From contig NZ_RJKR01000005.1 in assembly GCF_003752025.1 (NCBI RefSeq), positions 434,001 to 498,000 of the forward strand: a stretch of 64,000 nt of DNA, given 5' to 3'. Source of the DNA: Curtobacterium sp. PhB115. GTDB taxonomy: Bacteria; Actinomycetota; Actinomycetes; Actinomycetales; Microbacteriaceae. Both the position numbers and the translations under genes were made by a program. The notes under the pieces were generated by a model that saw nothing but the letters and a program-made list of their open reading frames with translations, ran no database searches and was not told the DNA's origin. This document shows, one piece after another, positions 48,580 through 57,571 of this stretch (positions are counted from its first letter, which is position 1; every line of letters starts with the position of its first letter).

Positions 48580-49038
48580 ATGGCTGCGCCCACCATCATC
48601 GAGCGCGAGACCGTCATCACGGCTCGCCCGACCGACATCACGCCCTACTTGGCGGACCTCCACCGATGGGTCGAGTGGTCGCCGTGGGAGGGCCAGGACC
48701 CCGCGCTCCAGCGGCAGTACAACGGCGAGCCCGGAACGGTCGGCTCGACCTACGCCTGGAAGGGCAACCGCAAGGCCGGCGCCGGCAGCATGGAGGTCAC
48801 CCGGGTCGCGCCGCTCGAGGTCGGCGTCGACCTGCAGTTCACCGCGCCGTTCACGTCCTCGAGCACGGTCGTGTTCCAGCTCGCCGAGGTGCCAGGTGGA
48901 ACCCGGGTGGTGTGGTCGATGACGAGCCCGCAGAACCTCATGTCCCGAGTGATGGGCGTGTTCATCAACATGGACAAGTTCCTCGGCCGGGACTTCGAGA
49001 AGGGGCTCGCGAAGCTCAAGACCACCGTCGAGCACTGA
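48580..49038 (+). CDS. SRPBCC/polyketide-cyclase-like protein
   Basis: 152 aa helix-grip fold: N-terminal strand and helix (RETVITARPTDITPYLADLHRWVEWSPW), central strands (YAWKGNRKAGAGSMEVTRV) and the long C-terminal helix (FINMDKFLGRDFEKGLAKLKTTVE). Binds a hydrophobic ligand; ligand unknown. Confidence 0.87.
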   Translation: MAAPTIIERETVITARPTDITPYLADLHRWVEWSPWEGQDPALQRQYNGEPGTVGSTYAWKGNRKAGAGSMEVTRVAPLEVGVDLQFTAPFTSSSTVVFQLAEVPGGTRVVWSMTSPQNLMSRVMGVFINMDKFLGRDFEKGLAKLKTTVEH

Positions 49039-49077
49039 CGGGAGTGGCACACCGGGCAGCCGAGCACCCGGTGGTAT

Positions 49078-49087
49078 TGTCACGACA
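49078..49087. promoter_or_regulatory. TGTC-GACA operator in the gntR promoter
   Basis: TGTCACGACA, a TGTC/GACA inverted repeat overlapping a TATTGT -10-like box, 46 nt before the gntR start. It differs by one base from the perfect palindrome at the iol promoter. Confidence 0.55.
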
Positions 49088-49132
49088 TTCCCTCGGCATC
49101 GATGCCGAACCCGCAATTCCCGAAGGACCGCG

Positions 49133-49891
49133 ATGACCAACGATGGCCAGCTGCCGTCCGACCTGTTCATGGACCTGGACCGGTCGGGTCCCATGCCCCT
49201 CTACTTCCAGGTGGCCTCGCGCATCGAGGAGTCGATCCGCTCCGGCGCGATGCCCCCGGGTGCACGCCTCGAGAACGAGATCGCGCTCGGTGAGCGCCTC
49301 GGGCTGTCCCGTCCGACGATCCGCCGTGCGATCCAGGACCTGGTCGACAAGGGCCTGCTCGTCCGCCGTCGCGGCATCGGCACCCAGGTGGTGCACGGCC
49401 CGGTGACCCGCAAGGTCGAGCTGACCAGCCTGTACGACGACCTGGCGCAGGGGTCGCAGGCGCCGGCGACGAAGCTCCTCGAGCGCAACGACGTGCCGGC
49501 TCCCGACGACGTCGCGGCTGCCCTGAGTGTCGCTCCCGGCACGATCGTGGCCCACATCCGTCGTGTCCGGTTCGCCGAGGACGTCCCGATGGCGATCCTC
49601 GAGAACTACCTGCCGCCGGAGTTCCTGGAGATCACCGACGAGGACCTGCAGGCACACGGCCTGTACCAGCTCCTGCGTGGCCGGGGCGTGACGATGCGGG
49701 TGGCGAAGCAGCGCATCGGCGCCCGTGCGGTGACCGACGAAGAGGCCGGCCTGCTCGAGATCGAGGACGGCGACCCGGTGCTCACGATGAGCCGCACCGC
49801 GTACGACGCGTCGGGCCGTGCGGTCGAGTACGGCGTGCACTGCTACCGTCCCGACCGGTACTCGTTCGAGGTCACCCTCGTCGACAAGTAG
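49133..49891 (+). CDS. GntR-family regulator (HutC subfamily), probable inositol regulator
   Basis: 252 aa. Winged helix (MPLYFQVASRIEESIRSGAMPPGARLENEIALGERLGLSRPTIRRAIQDLVDKGLLVRRRGIGTQVV) and a C-terminal UTRA ligand domain. The iol operon lies 1 kb away, and the same half-sites (TGTC/GACA) occur in front of this gene and iolC, so it is the likely IolR equivalent. Effector would be an inositol pathway intermediate; this is inferred from Corynebacterium, where IolR is also GntR-type. Confidence 0.85.
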   Translation: MTNDGQLPSDLFMDLDRSGPMPLYFQVASRIEESIRSGAMPPGARLENEIALGERLGLSRPTIRRAIQDLVDKGLLVRRRGIGTQVVHGPVTRKVELTSLYDDLAQGSQAPATKLLERNDVPAPDDVAAALSVAPGTIVAHIRRVRFAEDVPMAILENYLPPEFLEITDEDLQAHGLYQLLRGRGVTMRVAKQRIGARAVTDEEAGLLEIEDGDPVLTMSRTAYDASGRAVEYGVHCYRPDRYSFEVTLVDK

Positions 49892-50054
49892 GCCGACGGG
49901 TCACGATCTGTCGGCTCGGCTGACTGTCGAGGGGTCACAACACGCTGTCGGCGGTGCGCCGAGTGATCACGAAGTGTCGCTCGGACGCCCGGCAGCCGAC
50001 AGTTCGCGACCACCCGGCAAAACTGAGCGGGGTGTCGTGACACCTCGACCGGCA

Positions 50055-50115
50055 CCCGACTCACGCGAGCGACACGACCCGACTCAGGCGAGCGACACGA
50101 CCCGCCTCAGGCGAG
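50055..50115. repeat. 23-bp tandem repeat at the tautomerase stop codon
   Basis: Units at 50055 and 50078 (CCCGACTCA(C/G)GCGAGCGACACGA) and a partial third at 50101 that contains the stop codon. As at 13848, the repeat copies the gene's own end. Confidence 0.88.
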
Positions 50116-50514
50116 GGCGGGCACCCCGAGCTCGCCCGTGACGTACTGCGCCCGACCGAACCCGAACGACCAGTCCTGCGGGCCGTTCTCGACGTAGCCG
50201 ATGAAGACGTCCTCGGACGCGACACCGATCGCCGCGAGCGCGTCGTGGATCGCCGCGTACAGCGTGGTCTTCGCCTCGTCGGTCCGCCCGCGCTGCGTGA
50301 ACACCTGGATGACGATGACGCCCTCGGTGCGCTCGAACCCGAGTCCGGCGTCCTCGGCGATGATCTGCTGCGCCGGGTGCTCGGTGATCACCTGGAACCG
50401 GTCGCGCACGGGGATGGCGTAGACGTCGACGATCGCGGTGTGGATCGCGTCGGCGATGGCGCGCACCGCCTCCGGCGTGCGGCCGGTGGCGAGGTCGATT
50501 CGGACGAGCGGCAT
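50107..50514 (-). CDS. Tautomerase-family protein
   Basis: 135 aa. Catalytic Pro follows the initiator Met (MPLVRIDLATGRTPEAVRAIADAIHTA), the 4-oxalocrotonate tautomerase signature. The chain is twice the size of 4-OT, with a second beta-alpha-beta half (VIVIQVFTQRGRTDEAKTTLYAAIHDALA). AGGAGG precedes the ATG. It may be co-regulated with the iol genes upstream, but its start is 133 bp from them and a terminator lies between. Substrate unknown. Confidence 0.87.
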   Translation of the reverse strand: MPLVRIDLATGRTPEAVRAIADAIHTAIVDVYAIPVRDRFQVITEHPAQQIIAEDAGLGFERTEGVIVIQVFTQRGRTDEAKTTLYAAIHDALAAIGVASEDVFIGYVENGPQDWSFGFGRAQYVTGELGVPALA

Positions 50515-50581
50515 GGTTCCTCCTGCAGTTTGGGACTTTGTCCTGACAATCTAACATGGATCGGGAACCAGTAACAGAACA

Positions 50582-50621
50582 GACGGGAGGCGCGGTGCCA
50601 GCTGGCACCGCGCCTCCCGTC
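50582..50621. terminator. Dispersed palindromic terminator, copy C (iol operon end)
   Basis: GACGGGAGGCGCGGTGCCAG followed directly by its exact complement: a perfect 20-bp inverted repeat without a loop, 27 nt past the last iol-operon stop codon. Confidence 0.9.
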
Positions 50622-50647
50622 CGTCAGGTGGTCGTCGAGACCCCCCG

Positions 50648-51772
50648 TCACGCCGCCGGCACGATGATGTCCCGGACCAACGCATCGAGCTTCGCGTCAG
50701 CGTCGAGGAACTGTCGGAGCGTCGTCACCGTCGCACCGAAGCGGTCGAACTCGTCGATCGTCATCCCGTCGACGTCGTAGCCGCGGGCGAACTCGGGCGT
50801 CGCGGCACGGAGCGCGTCGATGACGTTCGCTGGCACCTCGTCGTGGATCGCGTCCGGGCGGAACGGGAACGCGCTGTCGTTGATGTCCTTCGTCCACTGG
50901 AACGGCGGTGAGACGACGAGGTCGCCGCCCTGGAACTCCGACCACTGCAGCGCATTGCGGAAGGCCGCGACGAGCACGCGTGAGCGGTAGCCGCGCTCCT
51001 GGAAGACGCGGTAGGCGTTCTTCACCGCAGCGACGCCGGCCCACTCGAGGATGCCGGGGTCGACCATGACGTGGTCCCGCTTGACGACGGTCTTCAGCCA
51101 GTCGTCGAACCGGCCGGCCATCAGCGTGACGACGTGGCCGAACTCCTGGTCCGGCAGCCCGTCGGCGGCGCGGCGGTCGAGCGCGCGCTCGATGGCAGCA
51201 CCGACGGCGACGACCTGCGGCACCGTGAACGAGACCGTCGCGTTGATCGAGACCCCACGGTAGGCGGCCTCCTCGATCGCGGCGATGCCGACCTTCGTCG
51301 CGGGGATCTTCACGATGATGTTCGGCGCGAGCTGCGAGAACCGGACGGCCTGCTCGACCAGGGCGTCGGCGTCCCGGTGGAAGCGCGGGTCGGTCTGCAT
51401 CGACAGCCGGCCGTTGCGGCCACCGGATGCCTCGAACGCCGGCAGCAGCTGCGCCGCGGCGGCGACGGAGAGCTCCTCGACGGCCTTCCAGCCGATCCAG
51501 GACTCCCCCGCGGTCGGGTGCTCGGCGGCGATCTCGCGGATACGCGGCACCCAGGTCTCCGGGTCCTGCTGGATGCACGTGTACGCGATCACCGGGTTGC
51601 ACGTCGCCCCGACGGCGCCGTACTCGTGGATCGCGGTGGACAGCTCACGCGGGTCGGCGGAGTCGTTCCAGAGCGCGGTCGGGGTCTGCGACGCAGCCTG
51701 CAGGGTGACGGGTCGGGTGTCGACGTCGGTGGGCGTCGTGCTCTCGGAAGCCGTCTGGACGGGGGTCGTCAT
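50648..51772 (-). CDS. Transaldolase-family protein in the inositol operon
   Basis: 374 aa from the ATG at 51772. Transaldolase-like TIM barrel: LWNDSADPRELSTAI, GATCNPVIAYTC, NIIVKIPATKVGIAAIEEAAYRGVSINATVSFTVPQV (Lys in the transaldolase Schiff-base position). ATGA overlap with iolH. Last gene of the operon. Its reaction in inositol breakdown is not established; it could split or rearrange a downstream sugar phosphate. Confidence 0.83.
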   Translation of the reverse strand: MTTPVQTASESTTPTDVDTRPVTLQAASQTPTALWNDSADPRELSTAIHEYGAVGATCNPVIAYTCIQQDPETWVPRIREIAAEHPTAGESWIGWKAVEELSVAAAAQLLPAFEASGGRNGRLSMQTDPRFHRDADALVEQAVRFSQLAPNIIVKIPATKVGIAAIEEAAYRGVSINATVSFTVPQVVAVGAAIERALDRRAADGLPDQEFGHVVTLMAGRFDDWLKTVVKRDHVMVDPGILEWAGVAAVKNAYRVFQERGYRSRVLVAAFRNALQWSEFQGGDLVVSPPFQWTKDINDSAFPFRPDAIHDEVPANVIDALRAATPEFARGYDVDGMTIDEFDRFGATVTTLRQFLDADAKLDALVRDIIVPAA

Positions 51773-52638
51773 CGGGTGAGTCCCTTCTTGATCGTGTCGA
51801 GCTGGAAGCGCGAGACCGCATCGGCGTTCTCGTCCTCGGCGAAGACGCTCGACACCGCGACGGTGTCCTCGCGGGCCGCGAAACCGACCCGGTCGAGGGC
51901 CGCCCAGAACGCGTCGAAGTCGACGTCCGCCTGGCCCACCGGAAGGTGCTGGTGCACACGGACCGGGTTGCCGGGCGGATTGGTGATGTAGCGCAGGCCG
52001 TGCGAACGGCGGTGGTCGTACGCGTCGGCCACGTGGACCAGCTGGAGCGAGTCGCCCGCGGCGTCGATGATCTCGTCCATGTTCCCGCCGTAGTGGAAGG
52101 TGTGGCAGGCGACGTAGACGAAACCGACGCTCTTCGAGTTGAGGCCGCGGATGACCCGCAGGGCCTCCAAGCCGTCCTCGACGAAGTCGTCGGGGTGCGG
52201 ATCGATGAGCACCCGGATGCCTGAGTCCTCGATGATCGGCAGCAGTTCCTCCATCGACCGGTAGAACTGGTCCTCGGATTCCTCGGGCAGCTCGGGGCGG
52301 CCGGAGAACTCCGTGTTGATGGTGTCCACACCGAGGCGCTTCGTGATCTCGATGACCCGTTTCCACTTCGTGACCGCAGCCTGACGGGCGTCCTCGTCGG
52401 GGCCGGACCACCGCAGCACGGGCAGCACCGACGCCACCTGGACGCCGGCCGCCGTGCACGCCGCAGCGAAGGCGTCGACCAGTTCGTCGTCGGCCTTCGG
52501 GTGCCGGTAGAAGGGGATGAAGTCCTTGTGCGGGGTGAGCTGCAGGTACTCGTAGCCGAGGTCGGCGACCTTCTGCGGGAACTCCAGCAGGGACAGGTCG
52601 TGGTGGAACGGCGTGGGGTCGAGCGCGATCTTCGGCAT
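51769..52638 (-). CDS. iolH: IolH-like sugar phosphate isomerase/epimerase
   Basis: 289 aa AP-endonuclease-2-fold TIM barrel with the metal residues spread as in the family (IDPHPDDF, ACHTFHYGG, LVHVADAYDH, HQHLPVGQADVDF). Position directly after iolG and the gene order match the corynebacterial iol cluster, where this gene is called iolH. Role in the pathway not settled. Stop overlaps the next gene by 4 nt. Confidence 0.85.
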   Translation of the reverse strand: MPKIALDPTPFHHDLSLLEFPQKVADLGYEYLQLTPHKDFIPFYRHPKADDELVDAFAAACTAAGVQVASVLPVLRWSGPDEDARQAAVTKWKRVIEITKRLGVDTINTEFSGRPELPEESEDQFYRSMEELLPIIEDSGIRVLIDPHPDDFVEDGLEALRVIRGLNSKSVGFVYVACHTFHYGGNMDEIIDAAGDSLQLVHVADAYDHRRSHGLRYITNPPGNPVRVHQHLPVGQADVDFDAFWAALDRVGFAAREDTVAVSSVFAEDENADAVSRFQLDTIKKGLTR

Positions 52639-52641
52639 CGA

Positions 52642-53673
52642 TCAGGCCGTCTCGTAGAACGCCGGCTTCGCGGTGGCGTAGGTGATCTGCTCGAGCGCGC
52701 CGGACTGCTGGGCCCGAACGGCGACCTCGGCGACGACGGACGCCGTGTAGCCGTCCCATGCGCTCGGGCCGTCGATCCCGCCGTTCTTGGCGGCGTCGAC
52801 CCAGCGCTGGACCTCTTCGTCGTAGGCGGCACCGAACCGCTCGACGAACGACGGCGTGACGCCCTGGCCGGACACCCCCTGCGAGACCAGGTTGAGCGAG
52901 GTCTCGCGGCCGATGTAGGCGACACCGGACTCGAACACCGCGTCGGTGGTGACCTGGTAGCCGAACTGGGCGTTCACGTTGATCTCGACGATCGCCATGG
53001 TGCCGGACTCGGTGGTGAACAGGACGAACTGCGGCTCGGGCAGGTCGGCCGGCGCGTGGGAGTTCTTGCGCGGCTTCTTCACCTCGACGCTCGTGATCGG
53101 TTCACCCGTGATGAACGGGATGATGTCGATCTCGTGGATGACGGAGTCGTGGATGAGCATCGACTCGCTGAAGTTCGGCGGCGTCGTCGGGTTCCGGTGC
53201 GCGTGGTGCAGCGCGAGCAGGGCGCCGTTCGACCCGGACTCGCGCAGCGCCTTGAGCTCCTGGTAGCCCTTGTCGAAGCGGCGCATGAAGCCGACCTGGA
53301 TCTTCGGGCGGTCGGCGTGCTGCTGTTCGAGCTCGACGATCCGCAACGAGTCCGAGGCCGACGTCGTGAGCGGCTTCTCGCACAGGACTGCCAGGCCGCG
53401 CTCGAGCGCCGGGACGAGGACGGGCTCGTGCAGGAAGCCCGGCGTCGCGACGATGACGGCGTCGATCGGGGTGGCGTCGAGGGCTTCCTCGAACGAGGCC
53501 GCGGTGATCGCGCCCGGGGCCTTCGCCGCCGCTGCGGTCGCCCGTGCCGTGTCGGGGTCGACGATCGCGACGACGTCCGCGCCGGCGATGGTCGACGTGA
53601 TCCGACGGATGTGGTCGCTGCCCATGGCGCCCGCGCCGACGACGGCGACGCGGAGGTTGTCAGTGCTGCTCAT
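52642..53673 (-). CDS. iolG: Gfo/Idh/MocA oxidoreductase, inositol 2-dehydrogenase
   Basis: 343 aa. N-terminal Rossmann fold with VVGAGAMGSDHI, then CEKPLTT (the family Lys) and the C-terminal alpha/beta domain with HDSVIHEIDIIPFI. It should oxidise myo-inositol to scyllo-inosose with NAD. Three nt upstream of iolH. Confidence 0.92.
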   Translation of the reverse strand: MSSTDNLRVAVVGAGAMGSDHIRRITSTIAGADVVAIVDPDTARATAAAAKAPGAITAASFEEALDATPIDAVIVATPGFLHEPVLVPALERGLAVLCEKPLTTSASDSLRIVELEQQHADRPKIQVGFMRRFDKGYQELKALRESGSNGALLALHHAHRNPTTPPNFSESMLIHDSVIHEIDIIPFITGEPITSVEVKKPRKNSHAPADLPEPQFVLFTTESGTMAIVEINVNAQFGYQVTTDAVFESGVAYIGRETSLNLVSQGVSGQGVTPSFVERFGAAYDEEVQRWVDAAKNGGIDGPSAWDGYTASVVAEVAVRAQQSGALEQITYATAKPAFYETA

Positions 53674-53716
53674 GTGGTTCTCCTGGGGTAGGTGACGCTG
53701 CGTGGACGGGGCGGCG

Positions 53717-54670
53717 TCAGGATGCGCGGGCGGCGGACGTGGAGCCGAAGATGTGCTGGAACGTGCGCTCGGCGATCGGGCCGGGGGCGTCGACCGAGCA
53801 GCCGTACATGTCCTGCTCGACGATGCCGAAGATCTCCGGGTTGATCTGCGCGACGGCCTCGATGATCGGTGCGAGCTCCGGGGTGCCGTGCGGCGGCTCG
53901 GTCATGATCCCCTGCGACACCGCGGTGGCGAACGGCACGTCGTTCTTCAGCACGTCGAAGAGCAGGTCGGTGTCGACCTGCTTGAGGTGCAGGTACCCGA
54001 TGCGCTCCGGGTGCGCGGCGATGAGCTTGAGGTTGTCGCCGCCGTAGTACGCGAAGTGCCCGGTGTCGAGGCAGAGGTTCGTGTACTCGGGGTTCGTCAC
54101 CTCGAGGAACCGAACGGTCTCCTTGTAGGTGCCGACGTGGCTGTCCGCGTGGGTGTGGAACTGCTGGTGGACGCCGTACTCCTCGAGCAGCGCCTTGCCG
54201 AGCTGGTCGTGGCCCTTGCCGAGCCGGTCCCACTGCTCGTCGGTCAGCGTGCGGGCCTCGAGGACCTCTTCCGTCGCGTCCGAACGCCACAGGTCCGGGA
54301 TCGTGACGAGGTGCTCCGCGCCGAGCGCTGCTGCCAGCCCGGCCACCTTGACCGCCTGGTCCCACGCGCGCTGGAACTGGTCCTCGCCCTTGTGGAACCC
54401 GGTGAACACGGTGCCGGCGGAGAGCTTGAGCCCGCGGGACTCGAGCTCGTCGGACAGCTGGGACGGGTCGGTGGGCAGGTAGCCGTACGGCCCGAGTTCG
54501 ATCCACTCGTACCCGGCCGCGCTGGCCTCGTCGAGGAACCGCTTCCACGGGACCTGGCCCGGGTCGTCCGGGAACCAGACGCCCCACGAGTCGGGGGCGG
54601 TGCCGATCCGGATCGACGCGGCCGCCGCGTCGGTGGACGGGCTGCCGAGGGGTGTGGCGGTGTCGGTCAT
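53717..54670 (-). CDS. iolE: Myo-inosose-2 dehydratase
   Basis: 317 aa from the ATG at 54670. TIM barrel starting IRIGTAPDSWGVWFPDDPGQ, a strong IolE signature, followed by GYEWIELGPYGYLP and LCLDTGHFAYYGGDN. Converts scyllo-inosose to the trihydroxycyclohexanedione used by IolD. Confidence 0.95.
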   Translation of the reverse strand: MTDTATPLGSPSTDAAAASIRIGTAPDSWGVWFPDDPGQVPWKRFLDEASAAGYEWIELGPYGYLPTDPSQLSDELESRGLKLSAGTVFTGFHKGEDQFQRAWDQAVKVAGLAAALGAEHLVTIPDLWRSDATEEVLEARTLTDEQWDRLGKGHDQLGKALLEEYGVHQQFHTHADSHVGTYKETVRFLEVTNPEYTNLCLDTGHFAYYGGDNLKLIAAHPERIGYLHLKQVDTDLLFDVLKNDVPFATAVSQGIMTEPPHGTPELAPIIEAVAQINPEIFGIVEQDMYGCSVDAPGPIAERTFQHIFGSTSAARAS

Positions 54671-54702
54671 GACGTCGTCGTCGCTTTCTGTCTCAGTGGG
54701 GT

Positions 54703-56628
54703 TCAGCCGAGCAGCGGGCGCTGCGTGGCGACCTGCTGCTCGTAGGCGGTCCGGGCGGCCTGCGTGCTCGGCAGGGTGGAGGTCTGCGCGACCGGCACGT
54801 CCCACCAGCCGTCCCCGTCGGGGGCGTAGACCAGCGGGTCGGAGTTGATGTGCACGAGGGTCGTGTGGTCGTTCGCCTTCGCCTGGCGCACCGCGGCCTT
54901 CAGGTCCTCGATGCTGTCCGGGCCGGGCTGCACCTCGATCACGTCGACGCCGTACGAGCGGGCGTTCGCGGCGAGGTCGACGGGCAGCGGCTCGCCGTTC
55001 TCGAACGACTGGGTCTCGTCCAGGTACCGGTACTTCGTGCCGTAGCGCTCGGACCCGACGGTCTCGGACAGGTGCCCGATCGAGGCGTACCCGTGGTTCT
55101 GGATGAGCACGACGATGATCTTGATGCCCTCGGCCACGGCGGTGACGAGCTCGGTGTGCAGCATCAGGTAGCTGCCGTCACCGACCATCACGATGGCGTC
55201 GCGGTCGGGGGCACCGCGGCGGACGCCGATGCCGCCGGCGATCTCGTAGCCCATGCACGAGAACGCGTACTCGACGTGGTAGCCGAGGGCGTCCCGGACG
55301 CGCCAGAGCTTGTGCAGGTCACCGGGCAGGGAGCCTGCGGCCTGGATCACGACGTCGCGGGGGTCGGAGACCTCCTGCACGGCGCCGATGATCTCCGGCT
55401 GGCCCGGCAGGGCGTTGCCGGACGGGGCGAACGCGCCGTCGACCGCTGCGTCCCACGCAGCCTTCAGCGATGCGATCTCCGCAGCGTAGGCGGCGTCGAC
55501 GACGAACGCGGGCTCTGCGGCGGACGAACCGGCGGACGTGAGTGCCGCGGTCAACGCGACCAGTGCCTCCCGGGCGTCCGCGATCAGCGGCAGCTGCGAA
55601 CCGTGCTTGTACGCGTCGAACGCGGCGACGTTGACGTTCACGAACGTCACGTCCGGGTTCTGGAACGCGGTCCGCGACGCCGTCGTGAAGTCGCTGTACC
55701 GGGTGCCGATGCCGATGACGACGTCCGCCTGCTCGGCGATCGCGTTCGCGGCGGCGGTGCCGGTCGCGCCGATGCCGCCGAGGTACTGCGGGTGGTCCCA
55801 GACGAGCGACCCGCCACCGGCCTGCGAGGTGCCGACCGGGATGCCGGTCGCCTCGACGAAGGCAGCGAGCTCGCGCTCCGCGCCGGAGTACAGCACGCCA
55901 CCACCGGCGACGATCACCGGACGCTGGGCGCCCCGGATCGCGGCGACCGCACGCGCCAGCGGCCCGTGCTCGGGCAGCGGTCGACGGATGTGCCACTCGC
56001 GCGGCTGCAGGAACGCGACGGGCACGTCGAACTCCTCGGCCTGCACGTCCTCCGGCAGGGCGATCGTGACGGCACCGGTCTCGGCCGGGTCGGTGAGCAC
56101 CCGCATCGCCGCGAGCGCGATCGAGAACAGCTGCTCGGGGCGCTCGACACGGTCGAAGTAGCGCGACAGCGGACGGAACGCATCGGTCACCTGCAGCGAG
56201 GTGTCGTGCGGCAGCTCGATCTGCTGGAGCACCGGGTCGGTGGTGCGCGTGGCGAACGTGTCCGACGGCAGCAGCAGCGCCGGCAGCCGGTTCGTCGTCG
56301 CGAGCGCGGCAGCCGTGAGCATGTTCGCGGCACCGGGGCCGACCGACGCCGTCGCCGCGAAGGTCGCACGACGACGGTGCATGCGGGCGAAGCCGACGGC
56401 CTCGTGCACCATCGCCTGCTCGTTGCGGGCCTGGTGGTACGGCAGCAGACCAGGCTGCTCGACGTGGAGCTGCTTGATCGCCTGCCCGACGCCGGCGACG
56501 TTGCCGTGCCCGAAGATGCCGAAGATCCCGGGGATGGTGCGTTCGCGGACGTCGCCGTCGACCGTCCACTGGTTGGCCAGGAACTCGACGAGCGCCTGAC
56601 CGACGGTCATCTTCCGCGTGGGGGTCAC
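54703..56628 (-). CDS. iolD: 3D-(3,5/4)-trihydroxycyclohexane-1,2-dione hydrolase
   Basis: 641 aa ThDP-dependent enzyme of the acetolactate-synthase fold. Signature IPGIFGIFGHGNVAGVGQA at the start and the ThDP motif GDGSYLMLHTELVTAV near the end. Opens the ring to 5-deoxy-glucuronate. The GTG start at 56628 overlaps the iolB stop (GTGA) and has AAGGAAG upstream. Confidence 0.95.
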   Translation of the reverse strand: MTPTRKMTVGQALVEFLANQWTVDGDVRERTIPGIFGIFGHGNVAGVGQAIKQLHVEQPGLLPYHQARNEQAMVHEAVGFARMHRRRATFAATASVGPGAANMLTAAALATTNRLPALLLPSDTFATRTTDPVLQQIELPHDTSLQVTDAFRPLSRYFDRVERPEQLFSIALAAMRVLTDPAETGAVTIALPEDVQAEEFDVPVAFLQPREWHIRRPLPEHGPLARAVAAIRGAQRPVIVAGGGVLYSGAERELAAFVEATGIPVGTSQAGGGSLVWDHPQYLGGIGATGTAAANAIAEQADVVIGIGTRYSDFTTASRTAFQNPDVTFVNVNVAAFDAYKHGSQLPLIADAREALVALTAALTSAGSSAAEPAFVVDAAYAAEIASLKAAWDAAVDGAFAPSGNALPGQPEIIGAVQEVSDPRDVVIQAAGSLPGDLHKLWRVRDALGYHVEYAFSCMGYEIAGGIGVRRGAPDRDAIVMVGDGSYLMLHTELVTAVAEGIKIIVVLIQNHGYASIGHLSETVGSERYGTKYRYLDETQSFENGEPLPVDLAANARSYGVDVIEVQPGPDSIEDLKAAVRQAKANDHTTLVHINSDPLVYAPDGDGWWDVPVAQTSTLPSTQAARTAYEQQVATQRPLLG

Positions 56629-57563
56629 GCCTGCTTCCTTTCGTAGGGCAGTCGCGGGTCGATCGATTCCGATGCCCACGCCTGACGGACCCACCCGTGG
56701 GCCGGGTCGTCGGTGATGTTCCAGACGCGCTCCGGGTCGGGCCCGGCCATCACGTTCAGGTAGTACATGTCGTAACCCGGCGCGGCGACGGCGGGACCGT
56801 GCCATCCGTACGGCACCAGGGCGACGTCGCCCGTGCGCACCTGACGGAACTCGTCGATCGGGCGGTCGTCCGACGCGTAGGTCCGGTGCAGCGCGAACGG
56901 GTCGGCGGCTTCCGGGGCGATCCCCTCGAGACCGCGGGAGACCGCTGCCTCGTAGTAGTAGATCTCCTCGAGGTTCGACTCCTCGCCCGGCACGTTCGTG
57001 TCGTGCTTGTGCGACGGGTACGACGACCAGTTGCCGGCCGGCGTGATCACCTCGCACACGATGAACTTGACTGCGTCGAGCGCGGCCGGGGTGCCGAAGT
57101 TGTGCACCTGTCGGCTCGACTGACCGGCACCGCGGAGCTCCACGGGGACGTCCTGGCGGGCCACGTACGTCGTCGGCTTGACGCTGTCGGTGGGTGCCTC
57201 GGCGACCGCGAGTCGTCCCGTTCCGGTGATGGTCGCCGCCGAGCCGGACCCCAGGTACAGGACGTCGGTGGGGCCCTCGAAGACGCTCGCGCGTCCTTCC
57301 AGGGCCTGCTCGCCGTCGCCGGCAGCGCCCGCGTAGGTCACGTGGAAGCTCCCGGCGAGCGGCACGACGATGCGCTCCACGGCGTCGGCCGGGAGGCGCA
57401 ACTCGCGTGTGCCGGTCGGGTCACCGTCCGACAGGGTGCCGGTGCGGAGCCCGGTGTGCGCCCACCCCGCGACGCGGCCGTCGATGACGTCGGTCCAGCC
57501 CGCCTCCGGCCGGCTGCCCTTCGGGTTGAACCAGCTGTCGTGCTGGCGCTGTTCGTTCGTCAT
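56625..57563 (-). CDS. iolB: 5-deoxy-glucuronate isomerase
   Basis: 312 aa double-cupin protein. SSYPSHKHDTN, NLEEIYYYE and PYGWHGPAVAAPGYDMYYLNVMAGP supply the metal His/Glu set of IolB. Converts 5-deoxy-glucuronate to 2-deoxy-5-keto-gluconate. 8 nt downstream of iolA. Confidence 0.95.
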   Translation of the reverse strand: MTNEQRQHDSWFNPKGSRPEAGWTDVIDGRVAGWAHTGLRTGTLSDGDPTGTRELRLPADAVERIVVPLAGSFHVTYAGAAGDGEQALEGRASVFEGPTDVLYLGSGSAATITGTGRLAVAEAPTDSVKPTTYVARQDVPVELRGAGQSSRQVHNFGTPAALDAVKFIVCEVITPAGNWSSYPSHKHDTNVPGEESNLEEIYYYEAAVSRGLEGIAPEAADPFALHRTYASDDRPIDEFRQVRTGDVALVPYGWHGPAVAAPGYDMYYLNVMAGPDPERVWNITDDPAHGWVRQAWASESIDPRLPYERKQA

Positions 57564-57571
57564 GCTGCGCG

